A DNA stretch of 43,421 nt, from positions 1 through 43,421 of the forward strand of contig NZ_LMKP01000019.1 in the NCBI RefSeq assembly GCF_001421715.1, read 5' to 3'. Under the pieces are notes generated by a model. That model made no database searches. It was not told where the DNA came from and worked only from the letters and a program-made list of their open reading frames with translations. Of the stretch, positions 6,934-15,806 are shown piece after piece (position 1 is the stretch's first letter; each line of letters opens with the position of its first letter). Made by a program: the position numbers and the translations under genes. The stretch comes from Sphingomonas sp. Leaf22. GTDB taxonomy: Bacteria > Pseudomonadota > Alphaproteobacteria > Sphingomonadales > Sphingomonadaceae.

Positions 6934-8175
6934 TTGGCCAAGCACTATAGCGCGCTGGGGCTAGCTGCCCCCTTTATCGCCCGTGACTCCTCGTTCGAGT
7001 GCGGGATCGACATCGCAGAGCGCCGACCGGTCGAACCGGTCACGCTCGTTCGCCCGCACGCCGCAGCGCGCGCAGCCCGATTCTTCGTGGAGAAGTTTCC
7101 GGGCCGCTCGATGTATGCGGTGAAGGCGAATCCGTCGCCCGACCTGCTCCGTGTCCTGTGGGACAACGGCATCGCGCACTATGACACCGCCTCGATCGGC
7201 GAAGTGCGTCTGGTGAAGTCGACGCTGCCCGAAGCGACCTGTCACTTCATGCACCCGATCAAGGCCCCGGAAGCGATTGCCGAGGCCTATTTCGACCATG
7301 GCGTGCGGACCTTCTCGCTCGACAGCATGGACGAGCTGGAAAAGATCGTGGCCGCTACCGACGGCGCGACCGATCTGACCCTGTGCGTGCGGATGCGCGT
7401 GTCGTCCGAATATGCGAAGCTGTCGCTGGGATCGAAGTTCGGCGTTGGTCCGGGGGAAGCGAAGCAGTTGCTGATCGCGACCCGTCAGGTCGCCGATGCG
7501 CTGGGCATCTGCTTCCATGTTGGCAGCCAGACGATGTCGCCCGATGCGTACAGCAACGCGATGGAACGCGTTCGTGGCGCGATCGTCGATGCCGGTGTCA
7601 CCGTCGACGTCATCGACGTCGGTGGCGGTTTCCCGTCCTGCTACCCCGGCATGACCCCGCCGCCGCTGGAGCGTTTCTTCGAAACGATCCACCGCGCGTT
7701 CGAAAGCCTGCCGATCAGCTATTCGGCGGAATTGTGGGCCGAACCGGGTCGCTCGCTGTGTGCCGAATATGCATCGGTCGTCGTCCGCGTCGAACATCGC
7801 CGTGGCGCGGAACTGTTCATCAACGACGGTGCCTATGGCTCGTTGTTCGATGCCGCGCATATCGGCTGGAAATATCCGGTGCAGCTGCTGCGGCAGCCGG
7901 AATCGGATGCGCGCGACATGGACTTCAGCTTCTGGGGTCCGACCTGCGACGATATCGACCAGATGCAGGGACCGTTCCCGCTGCCGGCCGATACCCGCAG
8001 CGGCGATTATTTCGAGATCGGCATGCTCGGTGCCTATGGCTCGGCCATGCGCACCGCGTTCAACGGCTTCGGCAATGGCGAGACCGTCGTGACCGACGAC
8101 GAGCCGATGGAGTCGATGTATATCGAACTCGATCCCGTGCCGGCGTTCGTTTCGAACAACGTCGTCAAGCTGTAA
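6934..8175 (+). CDS. Ornithine/lysine decarboxylase, fold-type III
   Basis: A 413-aa alanine-racemase-fold decarboxylase that converts L-ornithine (perhaps also lysine) to putrescine (or cadaverine). The PLP Lys is K64 in YAVKANPS. Other signatures are HVGSQTMSP, DVGGGFPSCYPG, the phosphate/substrate motif AEPGR, the active-site Cys in WGPTCDDIDQ and the C-terminal YFEIGMLGAYG. I choose TTG 6934, which follows GGAGG (6920-6924) with 9-bp spacing. The ATG at 6904 lies before that Shine-Dalgarno sequence and inside a predicted hairpin. The next gene is a DHS-like enzyme that would use the putrescine. Confidence 0.93.
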   Translation: MAKHYSALGLAAPFIARDSSFECGIDIAERRPVEPVTLVRPHAAARAARFFVEKFPGRSMYAVKANPSPDLLRVLWDNGIAHYDTASIGEVRLVKSTLPEATCHFMHPIKAPEAIAEAYFDHGVRTFSLDSMDELEKIVAATDGATDLTLCVRMRVSSEYAKLSLGSKFGVGPGEAKQLLIATRQVADALGICFHVGSQTMSPDAYSNAMERVRGAIVDAGVTVDVIDVGGGFPSCYPGMTPPPLERFFETIHRAFESLPISYSAELWAEPGRSLCAEYASVVVRVEHRRGAELFINDGAYGSLFDAAHIGWKYPVQLLRQPESDARDMDFSFWGPTCDDIDQMQGPFPLPADTRSGDYFEIGMLGAYGSAMRTAFNGFGNGETVVTDDEPMESMYIELDPVPAFVSNNVVKL

Positions 8176-8193
8176 CGCCACTATCCTAACCAG

Positions 8194-8238
8194 CCACCTC
8201 CCCCTTCCCGCACCTGTGCGGGAGGGGCCGGGGGTGGG
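8194..8238 (+). terminator. Hairpin after the decarboxylase (repeat-like)
   Basis: Nested stems are formed by CCACC...GGTGG outside and CCCCT(T)CCCGCAC-CT-GTGCGGGAGGGG inside, one bulged base. It begins 18 bp after the decarboxylase stop. Its G/C composition and the trailing GGCCGGGGGTGGG resemble half of the twin-hairpin repeats found at 20.2 and 28.0 kb. It probably serves as a terminator, or as an attenuator before the DHS-like gene. Confidence 0.55.
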
Positions 8239-8361
8239 CTTTGCATGGCCTTTGCGCTATGCGACCGCCATCGGCTCCTCCCCACTTTTTCGGGCAGGAG
8301 GCCATACCGGGTTTCCGCGTCCCCATAACGACGACGGCTTATCGATGATGATGGGACCATC

Positions 8362-9414
8362 ATGACCGACACGACGATCAACGACACCCGCAAGGCGGAA
8401 CTGCTTTCGACCACCGTCGAGCATGTCGACATCACCAAGTTCGACGCCCGCCCGATCATCGACGCCATGGGCAAGATGAGTTTCACCAGCCGCGACCTCG
8501 CGCGCGCCACCCGCATCTACAACCAGATGCTGGAGGACAAGGACTGCTCGATCTTCCTCGTGATCGCCGGTTCGACCTCGGCCGGCGGCTGCATGGATCT
8601 GTACGCCGAACTGTTGCGCTCGAACATGATCGACGGCGTCGTCGCAACCGGCGCGTCGATCGTCGACATGGACTTCTTCGAAGGGCTTGGTCACAAACAC
8701 TATCAGGCGCTTGAAATCCCCGACGATAACGTGCTGCGCTCGCTCTACATCGACCGCATCTACGACACCTATATCGACGAAGAGCAGTTGCAGGATTGCG
8801 ATCACACCATCGGTGAGATCGCCAATTCGCTCGAACCGAAGGCCTATTCGTCGCGCGCCTTCATCCGTGAGATGGGCAAGTATCTCTCGGAGCACGGCAA
8901 GAAGGAAAACAGCCTCGTCAAGCTGGCGTACGAGCATGACGTGCCGATCTTCTGCCCGGCCTTCGTCGACAGCTCGGCCGGCTTCGGTCTGGTCAAGCAC
9001 CAGGTCGACCGCGCGAAGGAAGGCAAGCCGTACATGGTGCTCGACGCCATCGCCGACTTCCGCGAACTGACCGACATCAAGATCAAGGCGGGCACCACCG
9101 GCCTGCTGATGATCGGCGGCGGCGTGCCGAAGAACTTCATCCAGGACACCGTCGTCTGCGCCGAAATCCTCGGCCATGACGATGTCGAGATGCACAAATA
9201 CGCCGTGCAGATCACCGTCGCCGACGTCCGCGACGGCGCGTGTTCGTCGTCGACGCTGAAGGAAGCGGCCAGCTGGGGCAAGGTCGACACCGCGCTCGAA
9301 CAGATGGTCTTCGCCGAAGCCGGCTCGGTCATGCCGCTCCTTGCCTCGGACGCCTATCACCGCGGCGCGTGGAAGGATCGCACGAAGCGCGCCTTCGGCA
9401 AGATGTTCGACTGA
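8362..9414 (+). CDS. Deoxyhypusine synthase-like enzyme (candidate homospermidine synthase)
   Basis: A 350-aa member of the deoxyhypusine synthase family, close to the eukaryotic length. It keeps the NAD-binding GASIVDMD region, GGGVPKN with K257 (equivalent to Lys287 of human DHS) and EAASWGK with K307 (equivalent to the catalytic Lys329). Bacteria have no eIF5A, so the usual protein substrate is absent. Plant homospermidine synthase arose from DHS and transfers aminobutyl to putrescine. Downstream of ornithine decarboxylase, that is the most likely reaction here, giving sym-homospermidine. A guanidino-polyamine product is the main alternative. A 186-bp gap with a hairpin separates it from the decarboxylase. 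Confidence 0.9.
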   Translation: MTDTTINDTRKAELLSTTVEHVDITKFDARPIIDAMGKMSFTSRDLARATRIYNQMLEDKDCSIFLVIAGSTSAGGCMDLYAELLRSNMIDGVVATGASIVDMDFFEGLGHKHYQALEIPDDNVLRSLYIDRIYDTYIDEEQLQDCDHTIGEIANSLEPKAYSSRAFIREMGKYLSEHGKKENSLVKLAYEHDVPIFCPAFVDSSAGFGLVKHQVDRAKEGKPYMVLDAIADFRELTDIKIKAGTTGLLMIGGGVPKNFIQDTVVCAEILGHDDVEMHKYAVQITVADVRDGACSSSTLKEAASWGKVDTALEQMVFAEAGSVMPLLASDAYHRGAWKDRTKRAFGKMFD

Positions 9415-9439
9415 TCCTCGAACCATCGCCAAAAACGTA

Positions 9440-9467
9440 AACGGCGGGGGAGCAATCCCCCGCCGTT
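9440..9467. terminator. Strong stem-loop between DHS-like gene and DUF3857 gene
   Basis: A perfect 12-bp stem AACGGCGGGGGA/TCCCCCGCCGTT closes a GCAA tetraloop, 25 bp after the DHS-like stop codon and 25 bp before the end of the convergent gene. It probably terminates both directions, though only a short pyrimidine run follows. Confidence 0.8.
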
Positions 9468-9492
9468 CTCGTATCTGCGGTTCGGCGAACGC

Positions 9493-12300
9493 CTACATCT
9501 TGAACCCGAACCGGGCATATTGCCGATCGATCTGCGGCGCGACCCGCCGGGCCATCGTCAGGTCGGCAAGCGCATCGGCATCGCGCTTCATCGCCTTCAT
9601 CACCACGGCGCGCAGATAGCGGCTGCTCGCCATGTCGGGTTCCGCCGCCAGCACGGCGTCGAGATCGGCCAGCGCCTCGGGATACCGGCCCATCCGGTAC
9701 CAGACCATCGCCCGGCTATCGAGCGCGGCGAGCGTGCTGTCGCTCAATTCGATCGCACTGGTGCAATCCTTGAGCGCGGTGTCGAGCATCACCGACCGCG
9801 TGCCCTTGATCCAGCAACGACCGTTCAGCAGGTTCGGCGAACCCGGCTTTTCGGCGATCATCGCATCGTACAGCCTCACCGCTTCTGCCGCGTCACCGAA
9901 CTCCCCGATCAGCGCCGCCTTGTCCTGCCGCGCCGCGCGCTTCTGTTCACCGCCCAGCGCGATCCGCTGGTCGAGCAGCGCAACGCCGCCGGGCAGGTCG
10001 CCATTCTCCGCCTTCAGCCACGCCAGCCGCATCGTCGCGCTCTGGTTCGACGGGTCGAGCCGCCGCGCGCTTTCGGCATCGGCCAGCGCCTTTGTCCGGT
10101 CGCCGAGCATGTCGTGGACATAGGCCCGTTGCAGGTACAGATTGATGTCCGGTTCCTTGGCGATCACCCGGTCGAGATCGGGCAGCGCCGCGCGGTAATT
10201 GCCGACCCCGCTCTCGAAACTGGCCCGGCTCTGATACCCGCCGATCTCGTCGGGATCGGCGGCGATCGCCTTGGCATAGACCGCGCGGATCGCCTTGATC
10301 TGGCTCGACTGCGCCATCCCCGCGCTGTCCAGCGTCCAGCGGCGCGGCGTGTCGGCGGGCGCGACCAGATGCGGAATATTGGCGGTCGCCGTCGCCACCG
10401 CATCGCGTTCGGCGGCGATCTGCGCCGCCGGCACCTCCACGCCCAGTGCGTCGACCCGTTCGTCCATCGTCAGCAGGCCGTTCGTCAGGCGCGTCGTCCG
10501 CTTGACGACATGGCCCGCCAGTCGCTGATCGGCGTCCGCCGTTCCATCCAGCGTGAACCCGCGTCCGCCATCGGGCAGCCTGATCCGCAATCGGCGCTCG
10601 AACCCCAGCGGCGGCGGCGCGGCGACCGGGATCGCCGTCCAGTCGGGACGGCTGCGATCGGGGGAAAAGGTCAGATCGCTCAACGGACCGTTCAACGACC
10701 GTTTGCGCCGCCGGTCCTCCATGCCCCAGCTGGTGCCGACCACGCCCTTCGCACGGATGACGACGTCGCCGCTCACCGGATCGGGCGTGATCGTCCCGTC
10801 CGCGAATTGCCCCTCCCCCGCGGCCTTTTGCAGGACGTTCGAAATCAGCTCGCGCTGTTCCTTCGGTCCCAGCTGGCTCTTCGCCGCGCGCAGCTGTGCC
10901 GCGACCACGCCGTGCGCCACGAACGTCACGTCGACCGCACTGGGCAGATCGACCGCGCTGCTTTCGTCGGCGTCGATCGTCACGATGCCCATCGGCAGCG
11001 CATTGGCGTGGGTCGAGACCATCACCGGCACCGCCCCAGCCGCCCGCAGCGGCAGGACATAGCCGATGCCCGGCGTATCCCGGACATCGACGATCCGCGC
11101 ATTGCTGCCCGTCCCGTCGAGCCACAGCGTTTCGCCACCGACCGTCGCCCGCACGAACACATGGTTGAACGCAGCGGCGCTCGGCAGCCGTTCGGGCACG
11201 AAGTCGCCCATGCCAACGCTGGCGATCACCGGCTCCGCCTCGATGCCCATGGCGTGCAGCATGGCGAGCAGCAACAGCGTCTTGGCCTTGCAATCGCCAT
11301 AGCGGACTTCCCACGTCTTCGCAGGAGCTTGCGGGACATAGTTCCCGCCGTCCATCCCGACCGCCAGATAGCGGACCTTGTCCTGCACCACCTCCAGCGC
11401 GCGTTGCGCCCGGCCGAGCGGCGTCGCGTCCGCCTTCATGATCGCCGCGACTTCGCCGGCGATCGGACCGCCCGTCGCGACCAGCCCGTCGGTCTTGTAC
11501 AGCGTCGCAAAGGTCTTCGACACATCGGCCCAGTCGGCGAAGCTCGCCACCTCCATCAACGGCGGATGGCGGAACCGCGACGGCGCATCCTCGGGCATCT
11601 CCTTGGGCTTGGCGAGCGGCAGCGCGAAGTTCAGCTCGGTAAACTCGCCCTTCGTGACCGGCGTCGCCTGCACCCCGTCAGCGATTACCTTCCACTTCGG
11701 CTGGGTTCCCTTCGGCCAGCTGTAGCGGACCCGCCCCGCCCCGATCCGCATCGGGGCCGCGACCAGCGGAATGACATCCTGCACCCGCCCGCCCAGCGCC
11801 GTATCGCGTCCGGTGACCGAAAACCGCATGTCGAGGATGTCGCCGACCTCCAGCCCCTCGACCGCCATCGTCGCGGTCAGGATGCCGGTCAGTTCGCGCT
11901 GTTCGAGCGACTGTTCGCGCCGCAGCACGACGAACTTCTGCCCCTTCGCCAACAGGTCGATCCGCCGATCGCCGCGCAGGATGGTGAGACCATGGACGAT
12001 CAGGTCGCCCTTGTCCGGTGCCCAGGGCAGGGTCAGCGTCGCTGCCTGCGACAGCATCTCGCTGCTGGCGATCCGCGTCTGCTGATGGACATAGGACCAT
12101 AGCCGGTCGCCCTCGATCCGCTTCTGGAAATCGAGCAGCACGATCGGCGGCAATTCCTCCGCCGCGTTCGTCGGAACCGGGGGCGGCGCGATCACCCATG
12201 CCGGGGCGGGCTGATAGAGCGGCGTATCGCTGGCAAACGCCAGTGCCGGAACACACACTGCCGCCAATATGGCAGCCCGAGCCATGACCAAACGCTTCAC
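9493..12300 (-). CDS. DUF3857/transglutaminase-like protein with TPR repeats
   Basis: A 935-aa exported protein. Residues 1-23 form a signal peptide (AAILAAVCVPALAFA). Next comes a DUF3857 domain (about 60-250), then a transglutaminase-like domain with the Cys in YGDCKAKTLLLLAMLHAMG, the His in FNHVFV and the Asp in LDGTG. A DUF3858-like region follows, and the last 280 residues are TPR-type repeats (YQSRASFESGVGNYRAALPD and similar). It is probably a periplasmic cysteine-protease-fold protein. It sits beside the XrtA operon but is separated from it by 96 bp, and a link is not shown. ATG 12300 is used as start; ATG 12285 would also leave a signal peptide. Confidence 0.85.
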   Translation of the reverse strand: MKRLVMARAAILAAVCVPALAFASDTPLYQPAPAWVIAPPPVPTNAAEELPPIVLLDFQKRIEGDRLWSYVHQQTRIASSEMLSQAATLTLPWAPDKGDLIVHGLTILRGDRRIDLLAKGQKFVVLRREQSLEQRELTGILTATMAVEGLEVGDILDMRFSVTGRDTALGGRVQDVIPLVAAPMRIGAGRVRYSWPKGTQPKWKVIADGVQATPVTKGEFTELNFALPLAKPKEMPEDAPSRFRHPPLMEVASFADWADVSKTFATLYKTDGLVATGGPIAGEVAAIMKADATPLGRAQRALEVVQDKVRYLAVGMDGGNYVPQAPAKTWEVRYGDCKAKTLLLLAMLHAMGIEAEPVIASVGMGDFVPERLPSAAAFNHVFVRATVGGETLWLDGTGSNARIVDVRDTPGIGYVLPLRAAGAVPVMVSTHANALPMGIVTIDADESSAVDLPSAVDVTFVAHGVVAAQLRAAKSQLGPKEQRELISNVLQKAAGEGQFADGTITPDPVSGDVVIRAKGVVGTSWGMEDRRRKRSLNGPLSDLTFSPDRSRPDWTAIPVAAPPPLGFERRLRIRLPDGGRGFTLDGTADADQRLAGHVVKRTTRLTNGLLTMDERVDALGVEVPAAQIAAERDAVATATANIPHLVAPADTPRRWTLDSAGMAQSSQIKAIRAVYAKAIAADPDEIGGYQSRASFESGVGNYRAALPDLDRVIAKEPDINLYLQRAYVHDMLGDRTKALADAESARRLDPSNQSATMRLAWLKAENGDLPGGVALLDQRIALGGEQKRAARQDKAALIGEFGDAAEAVRLYDAMIAEKPGSPNLLNGRCWIKGTRSVMLDTALKDCTSAIELSDSTLAALDSRAMVWYRMGRYPEALADLDAVLAAEPDMASSRYLRAVVMKAMKRDADALADLTMARRVAPQIDRQYARFGFKM

Positions 12301-12396
12301 GCAATCCCCCTCGTTCGCCGGCCCCCGCCGGTCGTCAAAGGTCTATCGCAGCGCCGTTCTTTGTCGAGTGGCGATTGTGTGCAGAAACGAAGCTGA

Positions 12397-14283
12397 TCAG
12401 CCGAACAGCCGCGTGGCGCTCCGCTCCAGCATCACCAGCTGCCACAGCGTCCGGCCATGCTCCGCCCGGCCCGCGCGGTGATCGGCGACGATCCGCTCGA
12501 TCGCATGCAGGTCGAACCAGTTCGCCAGCACCGGCGATCGCACCAGCGCCGCCGCCTCGTCGGCCAGTGCCCCACGAAACCATGCGCTGACCGGCGTCAC
12601 GAACCCCATTTTCGGCCGATAAAGGATGTCGCGCGGCAGCCATGGCTCCAGCGCCTTCTTCATCAACCATTTCCCCTCGCCCCGCCGCAGCCGCAGCCCG
12701 GGCGGCAGGGTCGCGCAGAATTCGATCAGCCGATGGTCGAGCAACGGCTCGCGTGCCTCCAGCCCGACGGCCATGCTGGTCCGGTCGACCTTGGTCAGGA
12801 TATCGCCGGGCAACCAGTGGCGGAAATCGGCATATTGTGCCCGGTCGAGCGCATGGCGACCCGGTGCCTGCCGCATTGCCGCGACATAGCGATCCTCGCC
12901 GCGATGCCCACCCAGTTGCCGCGCCATCGCCGGCGTATACAGCGCCTGCCGCACGCCGGGCGTCGTCACCCCGACCGCGCCGGCATAGGCTTCGTCGCCG
13001 TCCTGCGCCAACGCCAGCAGCGTCGTCTTGGCCCGGAACGGACGCGGTGCCCAATCGGCCTTGGGATAGACGTCGCCCAGCGCCCCGAACACCGGCTCGC
13101 GAAATCCGGGCGGCAGCAGTCCACGCACCCGTTCCTCGGCAGCATGGAATTTGTACCGGCGATATCCCGCCAGCGCCTCGTCCGCGCCGTCGCCCGACAG
13201 CGCGACCGTCACCCGCTCGCGCGCCAGTGCGCAGACGCGATAGGTCGCGAGCGCAGAGGCATCGGCAAAGGGTTCGTCGAACGCCGCGACCAGCGTGTCG
13301 ATCAGCCCGAAATCGTCCGACTGCACCGTCCGCACCGCATGGTCGGTGGCAAAGCGCGTCGCGATGGCGGCGGCAGGGCCGCGTTCGTCATGCCCCGCCT
13401 CGTCAAAACCGATCGTGCAGGTCTGGACCGGCGCGCGGCTCGCCTCCGCCATCAGCGCGACGACCGCCGACGAATCGACCCCGCCCGACAGGAACGCGCC
13501 CAGCGGCACGTCGGCGACCATCCGCGACCGGACGCCCTCGCGCATCCGCTCGACCAGTTCGACCTCCAGATCGCGGGTGCTGCCTTTCGCACGCTTCGAA
13601 AAGTCGATGTCCCACCACCGCACCGGCGGCGGCACCGCCCGTCCGCGCTGCAACAGCAGGAAATGCCCGGCCGGCAGCTTGCGCACCCCCGCGACGATAC
13701 AGGCGTCGTCGGGGACATAGCCCAGCGCCATATAATCCTCGATCGCGCGCAGGTCGGGCGTCCGCCGTACCAGCGGGTGGGCCAGCAACCCCTTCAGTTC
13801 GGACGCGAACGCCACCGCGCCATCGGCCAGCTCGACATAGTATAGCGGCTTCACCCCCATCCGGTCGCGCGCGAGAAACAGCGACTGGCGATCGGCATCA
13901 TGGATCGCGAAGGCGAACATGCCGTTCAGCCGCGCCAGCATGTCCGGCCCCCACGCCGCCCATGCGTGCAACAGCACTTCGGTATCGCCCTGCGTGCGAA
14001 ACACCGCGCCCCGCGCGATCAGTTCGGCGCGCAACTCGGCGAAGTTGTAGATTTCGCCATTATAGGTGACGACGAGTCCCTCGCCCGGCAGCGCCATCGG
14101 CTGCGGACTGCCCGCCACGTCGATGATCGACAGCCGCCGATGGCCCAGACCGACGCCGAGCGCGGTCCACACCCCCGACCCGTCCGGCCCGCGATGTGCC
14201 TGTGCATCGGTCATCGCGACGATCCGCGCCGGATCGACCGGCTTGGGGCTGGCGGGATGGAAGAGGCCGGCGATACCGCACAT
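12397..14283 (-). CDS. XrtA-associated asparagine synthetase-like amidotransferase
   Basis: A 628-aa class-II glutamine amidotransferase of the AsnB type. After Met removal the N-terminal nucleophile is Cys2 (MCGIAGLF), followed by HRGPDGSG and YNGEIYN in the glutaminase domain. The synthetase domain has the PP-loop FLSGGVDSSAV and SGDGADEALAGY. Members inside exosortase loci probably amidate a sugar acid or another carboxylate of the exopolysaccharide rather than aspartate. It is the last gene of the operon, only 2 bp after the exosortase stop, with ATG 14283. The substrate is inferred from context. Confidence 0.9.
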   Translation of the reverse strand: MCGIAGLFHPASPKPVDPARIVAMTDAQAHRGPDGSGVWTALGVGLGHRRLSIIDVAGSPQPMALPGEGLVVTYNGEIYNFAELRAELIARGAVFRTQGDTEVLLHAWAAWGPDMLARLNGMFAFAIHDADRQSLFLARDRMGVKPLYYVELADGAVAFASELKGLLAHPLVRRTPDLRAIEDYMALGYVPDDACIVAGVRKLPAGHFLLLQRGRAVPPPVRWWDIDFSKRAKGSTRDLEVELVERMREGVRSRMVADVPLGAFLSGGVDSSAVVALMAEASRAPVQTCTIGFDEAGHDERGPAAAIATRFATDHAVRTVQSDDFGLIDTLVAAFDEPFADASALATYRVCALARERVTVALSGDGADEALAGYRRYKFHAAEERVRGLLPPGFREPVFGALGDVYPKADWAPRPFRAKTTLLALAQDGDEAYAGAVGVTTPGVRQALYTPAMARQLGGHRGEDRYVAAMRQAPGRHALDRAQYADFRHWLPGDILTKVDRTSMAVGLEAREPLLDHRLIEFCATLPPGLRLRRGEGKWLMKKALEPWLPRDILYRPKMGFVTPVSAWFRGALADEAAALVRSPVLANWFDLHAIERIVADHRAGRAEHGRTLWQLVMLERSATRLFG

Positions 14284-14285
14284 GG

Positions 14286-15806
14286 TCAGCGTCCTCCCGC
14301 AGCGCGATCGGCGATGGCGTCGACCGGTCCTGCTGCGCGCAGGAATTCGGTGATGGTCCCGCGCGGATCGCCTGCGCCCTTTTCCGCCGACATCAATACC
14401 GCCACGCCGCGCTGCGGCCCGCCCAGCAGACGCGTCTTCAGCGTTTCCAGCTTCACCCGGTCCTCGCTGCCGGTGGTCGTCGATCCGATCCGATACCAGG
14501 TCGCGACCTCGCGCTCGACCGGACCGGGCGCGGCCATGCGCTGCGCGGTACCACCGGCGATCGGCGGGGTGTCGGCGATCCGCACCCATCGGTCGTTCTC
14601 GCGGATCGGCCCCTGACCGAACCCGACCAGTTCATGCCCCTCGCCCTGTGCGGCATAGACCGCGATCGCAACGTCGACGCTGCGTCCGCGGGCATCGCCA
14701 TAGCGACCGATCAGGAAATGGTCCGCGCCGGGATAGTGCGGCACCCATGGCTCGCCGGTGATGGCGATCCGCTGCCACCCCGGTACGCTCGGCAGGTCGA
14801 TCCGGTCGGGCAGCGGATCGGCGCGGCTGTCGATCACCCACCCCCAGCCGGCAAAGGCGACGGCGATGCCCAGCACCGCACCTGCCGCCATCGACCGGTC
14901 GGCAACGCGCATCGGCATCGCCTGCACCCGCGCGACGTCGAACCACGGCGCATCGGGATCGCGATCGAACCAGCGCCACCCGATCGCCAGCACCCCCGCC
15001 ATGGTCAGCGCAAAGAAGACCCAGCCATAGACGATGTGATCGAACCCCGTCGCCGCCGCGACCGACGTCAGATGCGCGGCATAGATCGTGCCCGCCGCCC
15101 GCACGCCATTGGCCAGCACCGGCACCACCAGCGCCATCGCCATGAACGCCGCGCGGCGGGCCCATGCGACGTAGCAGACATTGGCGACCAGCGCCCCGTA
15201 CGCGATCATCGCGATCACGAACTTCGCGCCCGAACACGCCTCCGCGACTTCGAAATAGCCGCCCGGAATGGTGATGAGCACGCCGTCGACGCTCGCCGAT
15301 ACGCCCAGGGCGTGCAGGATCGGCATGGTCAGCGCGACCGTCACCGATTGCAGCCACGGCTCCATGAAATCGCCGAACGGCACCAGAAACACCATATAGG
15401 CCAGCGGAAACAGCAGACCCCGCGCGACGCGCGGCCCCAGCAACGTGACCACCGCCCCCTGCAACAGCATCACCAGCCCGACATGCCGGAACAGCGCCAC
15501 CGCCGCCGCTTCGCCCACCAGCCAGCCCGCGCCACCGCCCACGACGATCGCCAGTCCCGGCCACCACGCGCCCGGCTGCAACGCAAGCACCTCACGCCGC
15601 CGCTGCCATACCAGCCAGCCGATGATCGGCGGTACGAACAGGCAATGACCATAGGTGGTCGAATTCCACCAGATATCCACCACATCGCCGACATCGCGGC
15701 GAAAGATCAGCAGCAATGCCGCCCAGATTCCGCCCAGCGCGATCAACGACCGCCGCCAGTCGGGCGTCAGCACGTCCACCGGCCGGTCGAGCGCCACGCT
15801 GCTCAC
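14286..15806 (-). CDS. xrtA: Exosortase A fused to an EpsI domain
   Basis: A 506-aa polytopic membrane protein. Residues 1-280 are exosortase, with about eight helices and the catalytic triad Cys191 (EVAEACSGAK), Arg236 (ANGVRAAGT) and His257 (GFDHIVYGW). After a linker and one more helix (about 306-325) comes a periplasmic EpsI/DUF3485 domain to the C-terminus. Exosortase A recognises PEP-CTERM tails and is linked to exopolysaccharide production. In many bacteria EpsI is a separate protein; here the two are one chain. The GTG start at 15806 overlaps the previous stop as GTGA. No PEP-CTERM substrate is visible in this window. Confidence 0.95.
   Translation of the reverse strand: MSSVALDRPVDVLTPDWRRSLIALGGIWAALLLIFRRDVGDVVDIWWNSTTYGHCLFVPPIIGWLVWQRRREVLALQPGAWWPGLAIVVGGGAGWLVGEAAAVALFRHVGLVMLLQGAVVTLLGPRVARGLLFPLAYMVFLVPFGDFMEPWLQSVTVALTMPILHALGVSASVDGVLITIPGGYFEVAEACSGAKFVIAMIAYGALVANVCYVAWARRAAFMAMALVVPVLANGVRAAGTIYAAHLTSVAAATGFDHIVYGWVFFALTMAGVLAIGWRWFDRDPDAPWFDVARVQAMPMRVADRSMAAGAVLGIAVAFAGWGWVIDSRADPLPDRIDLPSVPGWQRIAITGEPWVPHYPGADHFLIGRYGDARGRSVDVAIAVYAAQGEGHELVGFGQGPIRENDRWVRIADTPPIAGGTAQRMAAPGPVEREVATWYRIGSTTTGSEDRVKLETLKTRLLGGPQRGVAVLMSAEKGAGDPRGTITEFLRAAGPVDAIADRAAGGR

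Noticed and set aside
9520..12102. 860-codon plus-strand open frame inside the DUF3857 gene
   Set aside because: Composition is Arg/His/Gln-heavy with no motif, while the opposite strand encodes a full signal peptide, transglutaminase and TPR protein.
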